64,000 nt of DNA from Ceratopteris richardii (Eukaryota; Streptophyta; Polypodiopsida; Polypodiales; Pteridaceae): positions 106,873,258 to 106,937,257 of the forward strand of contig CM035433.1 in assembly GCA_020310875.1 (NCBI GenBank). The letters are read 5' to 3'. Position numbers and translations under genes: made by a program. Of this stretch, positions 12,092 to 24,600 are shown in pieces (position 1 is the first letter of the stretch; each line of letters opens with the position of its first letter). The notes under the pieces were generated by a model, which did not search any database, was not told the DNA's origin, and saw nothing but the letters and a program-made list of their open reading frames with translations.

Positions 12092-12420
12092 AAGTCCTCA
12101 CTTCATCTAGGGCGTCATCGACACCCCTTTGGTCACAGTCTCAAAATCACATGAAATTTGGTGAGCATACTCAAGGCGAGTAGGAGTTCAAAACAACTTC
12201 ATTGTGTGGTGCCAAAATCATGATTTGAGCTCATTTCGATCTCCAAATGCACTATCATAGTGCTTCTGTAGGCAATTTCATCTTTTTGTGCCAAAGATAT
12301 ATAGAGGTTTTGGTTTGCCACTATTCAAAGTCTTCTATATGTTTAGTAGAACTCAATAGGTAATTCTGTTCAACTTTTTGAGCTATAGTCATTTTTCTAC
12401 ATCAGGGTATTTCAGTGGCC

Positions 12421-12637
12421 ATGACTAAAAGTAGTGATGTATTTTGTACATTGGATGTTGAGGATAAGTTGGATTGTACCAATTAACCAATATGGGCTTA
12501 TATGATGCATCATGTATTGGTTGCAAAAGGAATGTGGAATATTGTGTAGAGTGTTGAAAAACGACCTATTACACCTGCAAACACAATTGTTGAAGGTGAC
12601 ATAGATGGTGTTGAAGATGGTGATATTCTTTAGGTTC
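12421..12637 (+). pseudogene. Truncated gag start of copia B1
   Basis: ATGACTAAAAGTAGTGATGT opens a frame that parallels the gag start of D (minus strand, near 29318). An in-frame TAA appears at codon 22 (12484-12486), with further stops after it. Similarity to D ends near 12637 (gatattctttaggttc), so B1 is a 5' fragment of LTR, primer site and about 70 codons of gag. Confidence 0.7.
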
Positions 12638-13084
12638 AATCATGGGCACCCATCTTAGCCATTGGATCAAGGCTCCATCTAAAGGCCATAAATGAAGGCA
12701 TTAAAATCACATGGGATTCAATGAGAGCCCTCAGATCTAAGCCCCATCCAAGGGTCATAAAGCAAAGGTGCCTATTTGAAGCTTCATTTGATCTTATCCA
12801 CAAGATCTAAAGCCAATCCAAGGGTAATAAAGCAACGACACCTTGATTTTTGTCATTTAACCTCCACCCTTGGATTTTTGAGTCAATCCAAGGGCTAAAA
12901 ATCATTTATGAAAATTTGAAAACCATGATTTTTAGGTGGTTTTTTGCTCTTTGACCACAAAAAGACAAGGGAAGACTAGGCCTAGCCTATGTGATTTAGG
13001 GACTAGACTGTGACCACCACCCTCTTCTCATTGGTCCATCACTAATCACTCCTTAATCTAAAAGGCCCATGTAGGGTTCATTTT
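12638..13084. other. Unassigned sequence that received element G
   Basis: This stretch follows the B1 break and continues after G at 18260-18315. It contains the ~71-bp tandem repeat and no ORF. Its origin is unknown. Confidence 0.5.
12671..12882. repeat. Degenerate ~71-bp tandem repeat, about three units
   Basis: Units begin near 12671 (ggctccatctaaaggccata), 12741 (gccccatccaagggtcataa) and 12812 (gccaatccaagggtaataa). AGATCTAA occurs just before the second and third. A partly inverted ATCCAAGGG/CCCTTGGAT word follows at 12875-12905. Confidence 0.65.
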
Positions 13085-13377
13085 TGTTGGGTGTGTGTAG
13101 AAGTGCGAGAGACACACAAGAAGCAAACACAAGGAGCACAAACACAACAAGACACACGGAGAAGACGATGGCTGGAATAGCTCTCTCTATTGATCGATAA
13201 ACTGAACTGAAGTTAGAGCTGAACAATATCCCTAAGTACAAAGTACCACCACATATGAGAGTATCAAGTATGTGGTAACATGGGGAAAAAACCTCTAGCC
13301 AGCACTAGAGTAATAAGTGCCCATGTATAGGGAAAAGGTTCACATCAAAGCTACTCGAGGAACACATAAGTGTAACA
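13085..13377 (-). repeat. 3' LTR of G
   Basis: 293 bp with TG...CA ends, bounded by ATTTT and by the polypurine tract. It pairs with 17967-18259. Confidence 0.92.
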
Positions 13378-13423
13378 AACCCCCCTGGAGCGAATGATGT
13401 GAACACATACAGGGAGTGACAGA

Positions 13424-15156
13424 TCAGCCCCCACAAGGTAACAAGCCTAAAGCTTTGCGAAAAGCTTCAAACTTTTCCCGTGGAAGAGCTTTGGTGAATA
13501 TGTCTGCCACATTATCTTGTGTAGGCACATATACCAAATCAATATCTCCTGCATGAAGGCGCTCTCTCACATAGTGATAATGCACCTCAATATGTTTGGT
13601 CCGTGCATCAAACACTGGGTTTCGTGCAACAGCCAAAGCACTCTGACTATCTATGAGAATATGCATAGCAGCATCAATCTCCATGCAAAGATCCATCAAT
13701 AGGCATCTCAGCCATATACACTCCATTGTAGCTGTGAAAACTGCCCTGTACTCAGCTTCACAACTTGATGTCGCCACTGTAGGTTGCTTCTTACTCAACC
13801 AAGATATGCATGAGTCTCCAAGGAAAAAGCAATTACCACTAGTGGACATATCATAACAACCAGCCCAATCACTATCTGTAAAAGCATGCAAGCATGGCTG
13901 AACATCTCTGCCATAAAAGAGACCTAAGGTCAAAGTGCCTCGAAGATATCTAAACACACGTTTCACCGCTTGCCAATGCTTAGTGCCAGGGCTATGCATG
14001 AATCGACTCAACTGGGAAACTGCATACTGTATATCCGGCCTTGTGTTGCATGCATATATAAGACATCCCACAGCTTGCTGATAAAGAGAAGTATCAAATG
14101 CATCACTGGAATCCTCAACTGAGAACCTGAATCCTATCTCAACTGGTGTGGAAATTGGCTTGCAATCCTCAAATCCAAAATGTTGAAGTAGTTTTTCAAC
14201 ATACTTTGCTTGATGCATGACAATTCCCCCCTCAACGGATACAAACTGGATGCCAAGATAGTAGCTCAAAAGACCAAGATAAGTGACATCAAAAGTATGC
14301 TGCAAATCAGCCATAAGAATGTCAAGTTTTGCATCACATGACCCAGTCAAGAGTATGTCATCGACATAAAGAACAAGCACTATAAGATCAGCCCCTTTTT
14401 GCGTACATAGAGTGTGCTTTCAATCGGACTACATGTGAAGCCAAGAGCAATCAAGTGCTTAGGTATTTTGTCATACCATGCACGTGGAGCTTGCTTGAGA
14501 CCATACAAAGCTTTATGCAAGCGACAAACCATATGCTCTTTCCCTTTCATAGCAAATCCGGGAGGTTGCTTCACATAGACCTCTTCTTGCAAATCTCCAT
14601 TCAAGAAGGCTGTTTTTATGTCCAATTGATGCACTTTCCAACCTCGATGGGCAGCCAATGCAACCACGGTATGAATGGTAGTCATGCGTGAAGTAGGTGC
14701 AAAAGTTTCCTCATAGTCAATGCCATATTGTTGTGCATATCCTTTGGCAACCAATCTAGCTTTATAGCGATCAATGCTACCATCAAATTTTCTCTTAATC
14801 TTGTAAACCCACTTTGTACCAATGGCATTCTTTCCTTTTGGCAATTCACATAACTCCCAAGTACCATTCCTATGTATGGAATCCATTTCTGATTGCATAG
14901 CACTCATCCATTGTGGATCGTCACATGCATCTTCAAAAGAAAGTGGCTCTTCATTACATGTTGTAGCAATAAGAGAATAATCCACAAAATTACTTGATGC
15001 ATGGTGAGAGCTTGATCTTGTTCTACCTGCGTTCATTATGTAAAACATCTTCAATATGTACATCATGCATGGGCTGAATTTCATGCTCAGTTTCAGCCAT
15101 ATTTTGACGCAAATGTTTAGCCATATGTGGCTGGAAATTTCCAGTAGTTTGGACAT
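13424..15156 (-). pseudogene. G reverse transcriptase and RNase H, one frame break
   Basis: The RT half (15156-14380) has WVYKIKRKFDGSIDRYKARL, LDIKTAFLNGDLQEEVYV and [14 protein letters not shown]. The frame changes inside AAAAAGGGG near 14400-14393, and the next frame (14380-13424) opens on LVLYVDDILLTG, the catalytic YVDD. RNase H follows with TDSDWAGC, SWLSKKQPT and SSCEAEYR, then TKHIEVHYHYVRER and a normal end (DNVADIFTKALP). Apart from the one-base break all core residues look present. The first ~35 codons of the 15156 frame are linker-repeat sequence read in the wrong frame. Confidence 0.85.
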
Positions 15157-15250
15157 TTTTTTACTAAAATTTTTCAGCCATGTTTGGCTGGAAATTCTCT
15201 ACATTTTCAGCCCTATTTGGCTGGAATTTTTTAGCCCTTTGAACCTCAGT
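15094..15250. repeat. Palindromic CAGCCA..TGGCTG tandem repeat in the G integrase-RT linker
   Basis: About five copies of a unit like TTCAGCCATATTTGGCTGG occur near 15094, 15117, 15173, 15206 and 15243. Each centre is nearly self-complementary. In the pol frame they encode repeated FQPN(R/M)AE words. The +1 change between the integrase and RT frames falls inside this array. Confidence 0.75.
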
Positions 15251-16968
15251 TGGCTGGTCTACATGGCCATAGTCAAGCGCACCATTTTGGAACAAATCCA
15301 TGAGTGTATCGAGCACATCTTGTGAGCTAACTATTGGCAGTTTTTTGCATTCAAGTAGAGGGAAAACGGAATTTTCAGCAAATACCACATCTCGACTCAC
15401 AATAATTGTGTTCATCAATGGATGGTACAACCGATATCCCTTACTTTCAGCACTATAACCAACAAATATACATTTCTTTGCCTTGTCATCAAGTTTGTGA
15501 CGTTGTTGTGATGGCACAAGAGCATATGCCAAACAACCAAACACACGCATATGACTAACCATAGGCTTATGACCATTCCAAGCCTCATAAGGAGTGATGA
15601 CTCTCAATGCTTTTGTAGGGCAGCGATTCAACACATAGTTTGCACACATGACCGCTTCCATCCAAAACTTATGAGGAAGATGCTTTCCTTTAACCATACA
15701 TCGTGCCATTTCAAGTAAAGTTCTATTTTTACGCTCGGCAACACCATTTTGTTGAGGTGTATATGGCACCGTACATTGGTGTGAAATACCTCTTTCACGA
15801 AGAAAAGCATTAAACTCATGTGACATGTATTCACCACCACGATCCGTGCGTAGAGTCAAAAACTTTTGTGAAGAACAATTTTCAGCCATAGCTAAAAATG
15901 CTTTGAAGCAAGAAAATACCTCATTCTTTGCTTTCATAGGATACACCCATGTATGGCGAGTAGCATCATCAATGAAGGTAACAAAATATACATGCTTCCC
16001 AAAAGATGGAGTCTTGACCGGACCACATACATCACTATGAACAAGTTGTAATTTTCGGGTAGTGTGTGTATGACTATCTTTTGGAAAAGAAGCACGATGC
16101 ATTTTTCCAAGAATGCAACCTTCACATCCATGCTTTTCAATGGACTCAAGTGTAGGCAACCCAATAACCATGTCCTTCTTTTGCAAGTAGAGCAAACCAT
16201 TGAAGTTTAAATGACCAAAACGAGCATGCCAAAGCTCCATTTCAGCCATGGAAGAAGTATGAGCAACTAAGGCATTCGAGGCAGCCCTCTTGTATGTATC
16301 CATGCGATACAAACCATTACATAATGTACCGGACATCACGATAACATCGCCATTGCTGAAATCATGAACCATACACTTATCATCAACAAAGTGTACATGA
16401 AGTCTAGCTTTGGCAATCAACGGAACTGAAATTAAGTTCTTCTTGATACCGGGCACATACAATGTATTTTTCAAGAGAATCACACCTCCATTTGCAGTCG
16501 TAAGCTCAATTTCTCCTTCTCCAATGATAGGATAAGAGACATTGTTTGCACACACCACATGTCCTCCTTTAGGTGCATCTTTCAAAGAGGCAAAAAATCT
16601 TTTGCATGATGTTATGTGCTTTGAAGCACCACTATCAAAGAGCCAATCCGAATCAGCCTCACTCACAACCATACATTTAGAATGTAAAGAAGCATCATAA
16701 TGACATGTAACAACACATGCCCAAAAATCTTGAGCCATGTTAGCTTCATCATTCTTTGCATTTGCTGAATTTTCAGCAGTAGACATGCCGGATTCCTTCT
16801 TCTTTTCATTGTGTTTAGCAAGCTTTCTACACTCATCAATAGTATGACCAGCCTTCCGGCAATATTTGCATCTCTTCTTCTTTTGCAAATCACCATCATT
16901 AGAGGAATGAGTGGAAGAGGAAGCTTGAGGCTTTGGTTTTGATGAACCAAAAGCTGAACCATACTTGC
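15164..16968 (-). pseudogene. G nucleocapsid, protease and integrase
   Basis: Uninterrupted from the zinc knuckle CKYCRKAGHTIDEC (CX2CX4HX4C) through the protease loop LFDSGASKH to the integrase. The integrase has the HHCC region (WHARFGHLNF, CEGCILGK), the catalytic blocks LVHSDVCGP and RTDRGGEY and the final Glu in QNGVAERKNR, then the FGCLAYALVP block. It ends at TGA/TAA just past the linker repeat. The frame joins gag through a -1 step at 16969-16976. The domains look intact, but the element as a whole is broken. Confidence 0.85.
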
Positions 16969-17688
16969 TTTTCCCCTTTGTGAGATAGCAAGTGCTTGCG
17001 TTTCTTCAATCAAACCACTCATATTCACTCTAGATTGCTCTTCTTGCAAAAGAAGAGACACAACCTCATCAAATGCATACATATTAGGATTTCTTTTTGC
17101 AACCAAACGAAGTGTAGTAGCAAAGCTTTGAAAAGATTCCGGTAATCCTTTTAACAATGTAGAAATGAGTGATGCATCCGGAATGATCTCATCTATGTTT
17201 GCCAATTGCTCTTTCAAATCCTTGATGCGTGTCACATACACATCCACTGACTCATTTTCAGCCATACATACATCCTCAAGTTGCTTCCTCAAGTATGCAA
17301 CACGTGCTTCATCACGCACGGCATACAAAGAAGCAAGAGTGTCCCATGCCTGTCGTGATGTAGAACATGACCGAATGTGTGGAACTATATGACGCTTCAC
17401 TGAAAGCGCAATCAAAGCATGAGCTTGAGCATCTTTTCCATCCCATCTAAGCTGCTCCTGTGTAGGTGGAGAAGGAGAAACCACTGTACTCGAAGAAGAA
17501 GCTCCATCTGTGATAGTAGACTGTGAAGTAGAAGCACCTGCCAGTCTTCGATCTACATCTGCCACTATGTTCCAAAGTTGTTTTGTAACAAGAACATGCT
17601 TCATCATGTAAGACCACATCGGATAGTTGGTCCCATCAAGCTTATCTTTAGCTTGAAGCATGCCAAACAAGTCATTGCTGCCCGCCAT
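16969..17688 (-). pseudogene. G gag, capsid part
   Basis: The ATG at 17688 (ATGGCGGGC) opens a UBN2-type copia gag: LDGTNYPMWSYMMKHVL near the start, then WDGKDAQAHALIALSVKRHI, TLASLYAVRDEARVAYLRK and LLQEEQSR. The frame leaves the zinc-knuckle frame at AGGGGAAAAG (16976-16968). The related D gag reads straight through this point, so the step is most likely a one-base loss in an A run. Confidence 0.8.
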
Positions 17689-17953
17689 TTCACTAAGGAA
17701 CAAGAATTTGACAAATCCTTCACTTTGACGAAAGCTGAAATGAGTGCTGAAATTTCAGCTCACAAACCGTCACTCTGATGGCGATTGTGACTACACGAAT
17801 GGCTTCGAAATGGGAGTAAAACCCCAACGCACTTGGTGGAAATGTTTTCGGGCTGCTGAAATTCACACTTCTATGCTCCGAAGTCGATTTGCACTGTTAA
17901 AGTGTGTGCGTGCCGCGACGCGAAAAACCGAAGCTTGAGAAGAAGCTGAACCT

Positions 17954-17966
17954 TCTCTGATACGAC
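17954..17966 (-). other. Primer binding site of G
   Basis: The minus strand reads GTCGTATCAGAGAAGG directly after the LTR. TATCAGAG is the core of the initiator-Met type site, with mismatches at the 5' end. Confidence 0.6.
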
Positions 17967-18259
17967 TGTTGGGTGTGTGTAGAAGTGCGAGAGACACACA
18001 AGAAGCAAACACAAGGAGCACAAATGCAGCAAGACACACGGAGAAGACGATGGCTGGAATAGCTCTCTCTATTGATTGATAAACTGAACTGAAGTAAGAG
18101 CTAAATAATATCCCTAAGTACAAAGTACCACCACATATGAGAGTATCAAGTATGTGGTAACATGGGGAAAAAACCTCTAGCCAGCACTAGAGTAAAAAGT
18201 GCCCATGTATAGGGAAAAGGTTCACATCAAAGCTACTCGAGGAACACATAAGTGTAATA
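17967..18259 (-). repeat. 5' LTR of G
   Basis: 293 bp, the promoter-bearing copy, matching 13085-13377. It ends GTAATA where the other copy has GTAACA, then ATTTT. Confidence 0.92.
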
Positions 18260-18315
18260 ATTTTTTCCCCTAATGAGTAGTTGATTTCTGCTGATGAAAA
18301 CTTGCCTGATAGTTC
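18260..18315. other. Host sequence between G and D
   Basis: This 56-bp stretch starts with the right ATTTT duplication of G and continues the sequence interrupted at 13084. Nothing else is recognisable in it. Confidence 0.6.
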
Positions 18316-18518
18316 TGTTGGAGTTTGAGGTCTACAGAAGCATGCGAACAACACAATGAAGAAGAAGAATGTATTACCACTAGAAAGTACAAAAAAAATG
18401 ACACGTTAGGGCAATAGGCATATATACAAGCCGAGGGAAAAAAACCTCCTAAAGAGGGGAAAAAGCTCCCAGAGGATCCTAGTGTGTTCACACACATCAC
18501 GACCTAAATATATCAACA
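18316..18518 (-). repeat. 3' LTR of D
   Basis: 203 bp, about 27 bp shorter than the 230-bp LTRs of A and B2 because of internal deletions. It shares the TGTTGGAGTTTGAGG edge and the tatatcaaca edge. A decayed polypurine tract (aatccccttggg) follows at 18519. Confidence 0.88.
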
Positions 18519-18589
18519 AATCCCCTTGGGAGTGATGCAGTGAACAAGGAGCTGGAACTCATGTATAAGGAAGTGCCAAGCTATGTGGA

Positions 18590-20520
18590 ATCAATCCGCA
18601 AAAGGAAGTAAGCCCAAAGCTTTGCGGAAAGCTTCAAATTCTCCTAGGCAAAGCCTTTGTGAAAAGTTCTGCAATGTTCTCCTACGTGGGCACATATGTC
18701 AAGTTGATCTCTCCAATAGAGAACCTCTCCCTGACATAATGATAATGCACCTCAATGTGCTTAGTGCGAGCATGGAACACAGGGTTTCTTGCAACTGCCA
18801 ATGCACTCTAATTGTTAGTGAAGATGGTGGTGGCAGAAGACTAACCAACACCCAAATCAGCCATAAGGTGTTTGAGCCACACACACACACACCAACCGTT
18901 GTGAAAGGTGCCCTATACCCAACCTCACAATTGGAAGTGGCCACAGTAGGTTGCTTCTTGCTCAACCAAGATATACATGAGCTACCAAGCATGAAGCAAA
19001 AGCCACTAGTGGATACATGAGTGTCATAGCAACCAATCTAGCTAGAGTCAGAAAAAGCATGTAAATTTGGTGGTAGTGATCCCCTTGGGATAAAACAATC
19101 CAAGTCGTCGGGTACCACTCAACTAGTGAAAGATGTGCTTAACCGCCTGCCAATGCTTGACATGTGGGCAATGCATAAACCTGCTCATATGTGAGACAAC
19201 AAACTGAACATTGGACCAAGTAATGCATAAGTAAATCATGCATCCAACAACCTGTTGATAGAGAATAACATCAAATGCATATCCACCATCATGAAGACTT
19301 AATCATAAAACTATCTCTAGAGGAGCGGCAATAGGTTTATAGTCTTCAAGTCCAAAACACTGCAATAATGTGTCAATATATTTTGTTTGACACAAAGCTA
19401 TTCCACCATCAACTTGCATAAATTGAATGCCCAAATAATGATACAAATGCCCCAAATCTGACATCTCAAATGAGGCATGCAAATCAGCCTTAAACTCAGC
19501 AATATACCTCTCATGAGGACTAGTGAGTAGCATGTCATCAGCATACACAACAATGATCAACCCATCATTTGCACGCTTAACATATAAGGTGCTTTCAGTT
19601 GGTTTGTTCTCAAAACCATGTGCAATCAGATTGGCATGTATCTTTTCATACCAAGCAGGTGGTGCTTGCTTTAAACCATATAATGCCTTCTTTAACTTGC
19701 ACATCTGGATTTCATGCCCTTTTTGCACAAAGCCACGAGGCTAAAAAACATACACTTCTTCATGTAAATCACCATTCAGAAATGCAATTTTAATGTCCAA
19801 CTGATGTACATACCAACCATGATGAGTTGCAAGTGTAGAGATGCTATGAACAGTAGTTATTCAGCAAGTAGGAGCAAAGGTCTCATCAAAATCAATTCCT
19901 CTTTCCTAAGCATAACCATTTGCACTAAGCCTAGCATTATACCTATCAATTGCTCCATCTGGCTTACACTTCAGCGTGTATACCCACTTAGTGCCAATGA
20001 CCTTCTTGCCAAGAGGAAAGTCACATAAAAACAAGGTACCATTCTTCATTATAGCATCATATTCATATTGCATAGCAGCCATCCAATTTTCTGAGTTTTG
20101 TGCTTCATCAAATGAAAAAGGCTCATTCTCAGAGACTAGATGCAGCCATAGCATAACAATCTGATGCAAAAGAGGCACTATGAGAACTTGAACGAGTATG
20201 ATATGATAGAGGTGAATCTAATTTGTTGTCACACAAAGTCTACACCAACCATTTTGGAATAGTTTTTGCTCCTCAATATCAGCTCTCTCATGAACAAGTG
20301 CATCATGTAAATTTGCATAAAAAATGGAATGATCTACATCATCACATGAAACCTCTAAAGGTTGAGAAGTTGCCTCATTTAGGACCAGCACTAGATTGTC
20401 CACCTATAAAAAGAGGCGACAAAGTGTCATACATGTCTTTGGAGCTAATAGATATCTCATTAGTACATGAAAGTAATGGTTGAATAGCATCTTCCACAAA
20501 AACAACATCACGGCTAACCA
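18590..20520 (-). pseudogene. D reverse transcriptase and RNase H, heavily broken
   Basis: RT blocks are readable in separate frames: GTKWVYTLKCKPDGAIDRY (near 19980), [16 protein letters not shown] and VVYADDMLLTS (19728-19530, YADD in place of YVDD), and YLGIQFMQVDGGIALCQTKY (19440-19370). RNase H remnants at 18992-18700 have SCISWLSKKQPTVATSNCE. Same family as A and B2. Confidence 0.82.
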
Positions 20521-20524
20521 AAAT

Positions 20525-21632
20525 TGTTGAGAGTGATGGATGGATGCACTCAGGAAATCAGTTGGTGCTGCAAATCCTGCTTCACACCTGCCCTCTTTTC
20601 TTTACAGATATGCTTAGTACACAAGTTTAGCTTCCTAATGACATAAAGAAACCATATATGTGCTTTGGAAATGATTTGGGTAATGACCAAATCAAAACAG
20701 ATAACTTAGTACTTCACAAATCAAGCAAAACCTTCTATTCCTGTAGTGATACCTGCTCAGACTTTTACTCAGTGTGTCCAGCACACTTAAAATTGGCACA
20801 ATTCCTTTTGGGAGTAACAATGTACCTTAGTAAGCTACCAATCACAAGTGGAATCACTTCAATTGACTAATTATGCTCTGAGAAATAAGTTTAGCAAAAA
20901 TATATCTACCCCCGACTTTTCAGGAACTCTGCAGACAAATACCAGTGAGCTCCTCGACTTGATTTTCTCCCAAATGGCTGAATGAAATCCTTTGAAATTT
21001 TGTATGCTTGTAGTAGACCTTGAGCTGGTTCCAATGAGCTATAGAACACTTGATTTGGTTCAGTAGATCCAGAGCAATGCTCCTCTGGAGTTGACAGACT
21101 TGAAGTAGGTGACTCAGACAAAACAGAGATGATGAATGTATACTTCTATTGATATATGTGTTTGTACAATCTCATTAGCTTGCCAAGCAGAGCTATATGA
21201 GGTATTGTGGTGTTGGCTATGGAGTAACCTTCACACACAATGAATTACAAGGAAATTTGGCCTCGGGAAGTGAGCTAGAATGAGTCAGTAACCCGCGACT
21301 TTTTCCTACATCTTTTATAGGAGATATGTGATCATTTGAATTTGAATTTCAAACTTAGGCTCCCTTGAATCTCTCCTCTAAAAGTAGGGAGATATTCTCT
21401 CCATCTCAACAATCAAATTTCCACGACTCTAGTAGTAGGTGGATGACTTAAAGTGATTACAAACAAATGTTAAGTCACTTAGACTTTTACAAGAGGTAAA
21501 GAAGTAAGAACATATAAGCATATGTTCACATGTGTCTTCATTTGAGTGAAGCCTTAATAAACCTTTATCCATGCTAGTCTTCAATAAGTCCAAGGGTCCA
21601 AGCCAATGTGTGTAGGCTTGTTTGCACCAACA
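20525..21632 (-). repeat. 3' LTR of E
   Basis: 1,108 bp. The minus-strand start is TGTTGGTGCAAACAAGCC and the end is ACTCTCAACA. It is near-identical to 25922-27029. It includes a TATA-like tttttata word at 21312-21319 (minus). Confidence 0.95.
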
Positions 21633-21647
21633 GCTCCCCCTCAAGCC
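21633..21647 (-). other. Polypurine tract of E
   Basis: The minus strand reads GGCTTGAGGGGGAGC right before the LTR. It primes plus-strand DNA synthesis. The same 15 bases stand before the 3' LTR of C. Confidence 0.85.
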
Positions 21648-21673
21648 AAACACTTTGGCTTAAGTCTTCTTCT

Positions 21674-24600
21674 TCATTCTTCAATTACTTCCTGCAATCC
21701 AATCATAGATTTGAATCTTCCTAGCTTGTTTCCATCCAATGCCTTGGTAAGTAAATCTGCACATTGCATATTAGTAGAAACATATGTCAATTGAATCTCT
21801 TTACTTAACAATTTCTCTCTCACATAGTGGTAATGAACCTCTATGTGTTTGGTTCTGGCATGATAAATTGGATTTGCTGCAAGGTGAAGAGAGCTAGTGT
21901 TATCTCCAAATATAATAGGTGGTCTTGTGAATAGACCTAACTCTGTATATAGAAGCTTCAACCAGATAGCTTCTTGAGTAGCATTTGCAAGTCCTCTATA
22001 CTCTGCTTCAGTGGATGATAATGCCACTGTAGGTTGCTTCTTTGCTGACCAAGAGATAGGCTTATCTCCTGCAAAACAAATGTACCCTGAGGTGCTCCTC
22101 CTATCATCCTTGCATCCTGCCCAATCTGCATCTGAATAGACTTTAATATCAATGTCTGATGTGTAAGGAAAATACAAACCATGACTTTGAGTTCCTTTGA
22201 GGTACTTCAAGATCTTCTTTGCTGCCTCTAGGTGAGGTACTCTAGGTTTGTGCATGAATTGACTAAGCACACTTACTCCATATGCTATGTCAATTCTTGT
22301 CAAGGTAGCATAGTTCAAACTACCCACCATACTTTGATATCCTGTAATGTCTTTGATTTCTTCTCCTTCATGAGCACTTAGCTTTTGATTAACCTCCATT
22401 GGAGTAGTAGATACCTTAGCATCCTGCAAGCCAAACTTCTTGACCATATCCTGCACATACTTCTTTTGAGTAATGTATATACCTGAGTTTGTATAGACCA
22501 ATTCAAGACCTAGAAAATATTTTAGTAATCCAAGATCACTAATCTTAAATTCTTCCATCATCTGTCCTTTGATGTGTCTAATCCCATTGACATCATTCCC
22601 TGTAATAATAATGTCATCAACATAGACACATAAGTAAATTACCTCTGTACTACTTCTCTTTATAAATAGAGAAGTGTCTGCTTTGCTCATCACAAATCCT
22701 TGGTCTTGGAGGTAGGTGGTCAATCTGTAGTTCCATGCTCTAGGTGCCTGCTTCAAACCATACAGAGCCTTCTTCAATTTACAAACATAATGTACCTTTT
22801 TTGGATCTTCATAGCCAGGTGGTTGTGACATGTAGACTTCTTCAGATATCCATCCATTCAAGAATGCATTCTTCACATCCAATTGGTACATGTTCCAATT
22901 CTTGGATGCAGCTACACTCACCAATACTCTGATAGTTGGCATCTTGGCCACAGGAGAAAATGTCTCTTCATAATCAATGCCTTGGGTTTGTGCAAAACCC
23001 TTGGCTACCAACCTAGCTTTGTACCTGTTAATTGTTCCATCTGAATTCTTCTTCAATTTGTAGATCCATCTGGATCCTATTACCTTCATAGTATCCTTCT
23101 TGGGTACCAAGTCCCAAGTATCACTCTCTTGGAGGGCTTCTATCTCCTCATCCATGGCTTCTCTCCATTCTGGCTTTGTAATTGCTTCTTCATAGGTACC
23201 TGGTTCTTCATTCAACAAGTCTTTTGCAAGATATACAGAATGTTTAGTTACAAGTGATGTGTCATACCCAAATCTGATAGGTTTCTTCTTCTCTCTCTGA
23301 GATCTTCTCATAGCTTGAGTAGAAGTTTCTGCCTTGTCCTCCAATTGCTTCATCTTCATCTTTCCTTTGGATTTCCAAGCCTTGAACTCTTCAAGGTTTA
23401 TGGTATCATCATCTGAGCTTGAATCTTCTTGCTGAGTTGGCTCTTCTTTGGTAAGCTTTGGAAAATCTTCCTCCATGTCATAGGGTAGACTCACTTTCCT
23501 GCATTCATTCTCATACCATGAATCATTTTCATCAAATATGACATCTCTGCTTACCTTGAAGCCTTTGTTTGTGGGGTTGTAGAATCTGTATCCCTTTTGG
23601 TTCAAATCATAACCAATGAAGATACATTTCTCTGCCTTTGGGTCTAGCTTTCCTCTTACCTGTGAGGGAATATGCACATATGCTACACAACCAAAGATTT
23701 TGCAATGATCCAGAGAGGGTCTCTTACCATGCCATGCTTCATATGGTGTCATGCCATCAAGTGATTTGGATGGCAACCTATTGATGAGGTAAGTGGCAGT
23801 GGATACACTCTCTGCCCATAGGTAATTTGGCAACTTTTTCTCATTGAGCATAGACCTAGCTGTTTCCACTATAAGTCTATTCCTTCTTTCTGCTACCCCA
23901 TTTTGTTCAGGTGAATATCTGGTAGTGATCTCTCTCTTGATGCCTCTTTCCTGCAAGAAATCTTCAAACTCATTGGAGAAATACTCTCCTCCACCATCTG
24001 ATCTTAGCTTCTTCAAGCTTCTACCTGTTTGATTCTCAACAAGTGCAAGATACCTCTTGAAACAATTAAACACTTCATCTTTATGCTTCATAAAATATAA
24101 AATGGTCCATCTGCTATAGTCATCAATGAAGGACACATAATACCTTGAACCAGAAATGGATGGGTCCTTGCTAGGTCCCCAAACATCTGTGTGTACCAAG
24201 TCTAGGTAGTCTTCATGCATGAAACCTTTTCTTGAGTAGGGTAATCTGTGAGACTTACCAAATTGACATGATCCACATTTGTAAATCATGTGTTGCTTGG
24301 ATACATTAGGTATCCCAAGCACACACTGATCCCTGCACATTTGCTTGATAGTCCTTTCTCCTATGTGCCCTAGTCTTTTATGCCATATCTCTAACTCTGA
24401 GAGTGTCTGATCCTTATAATTATACAAAGCAATATTTTTTGTGTCTTCTAGCTCAAATGTAAATAATCTACCTGATTTCTCCCCTTTGGCTATCCTCCTG
24501 AATCCTTGTTTTGGGTCCTCCACATATGCTCCATGTTGTGTGAATCTGACCTGCAAACCTTTCTCCACAATCTGACCAACACTCATTAAATTCTTAGTTA

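Larger units (their letters stand above)
13085..18259 (-). mobile_element. Ty1/copia LTR retrotransposon G, full length, frame-broken
   Basis: A 5,175-bp element flanked by the 5-bp duplication ATTTT (13080-13084 and 18260-18264). Its two 293-bp LTRs differ at about nine sites. On the minus strand the order is LTR, primer-like site, gag, protease, integrase, RT, RNase H, polypurine tract (cgctccaggggggtt, 13392-13378), LTR, which is copia order. All domains are present but lie in alternating frames. The pol sequence is related to family B, while the LTR is not. Confidence 0.93.
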
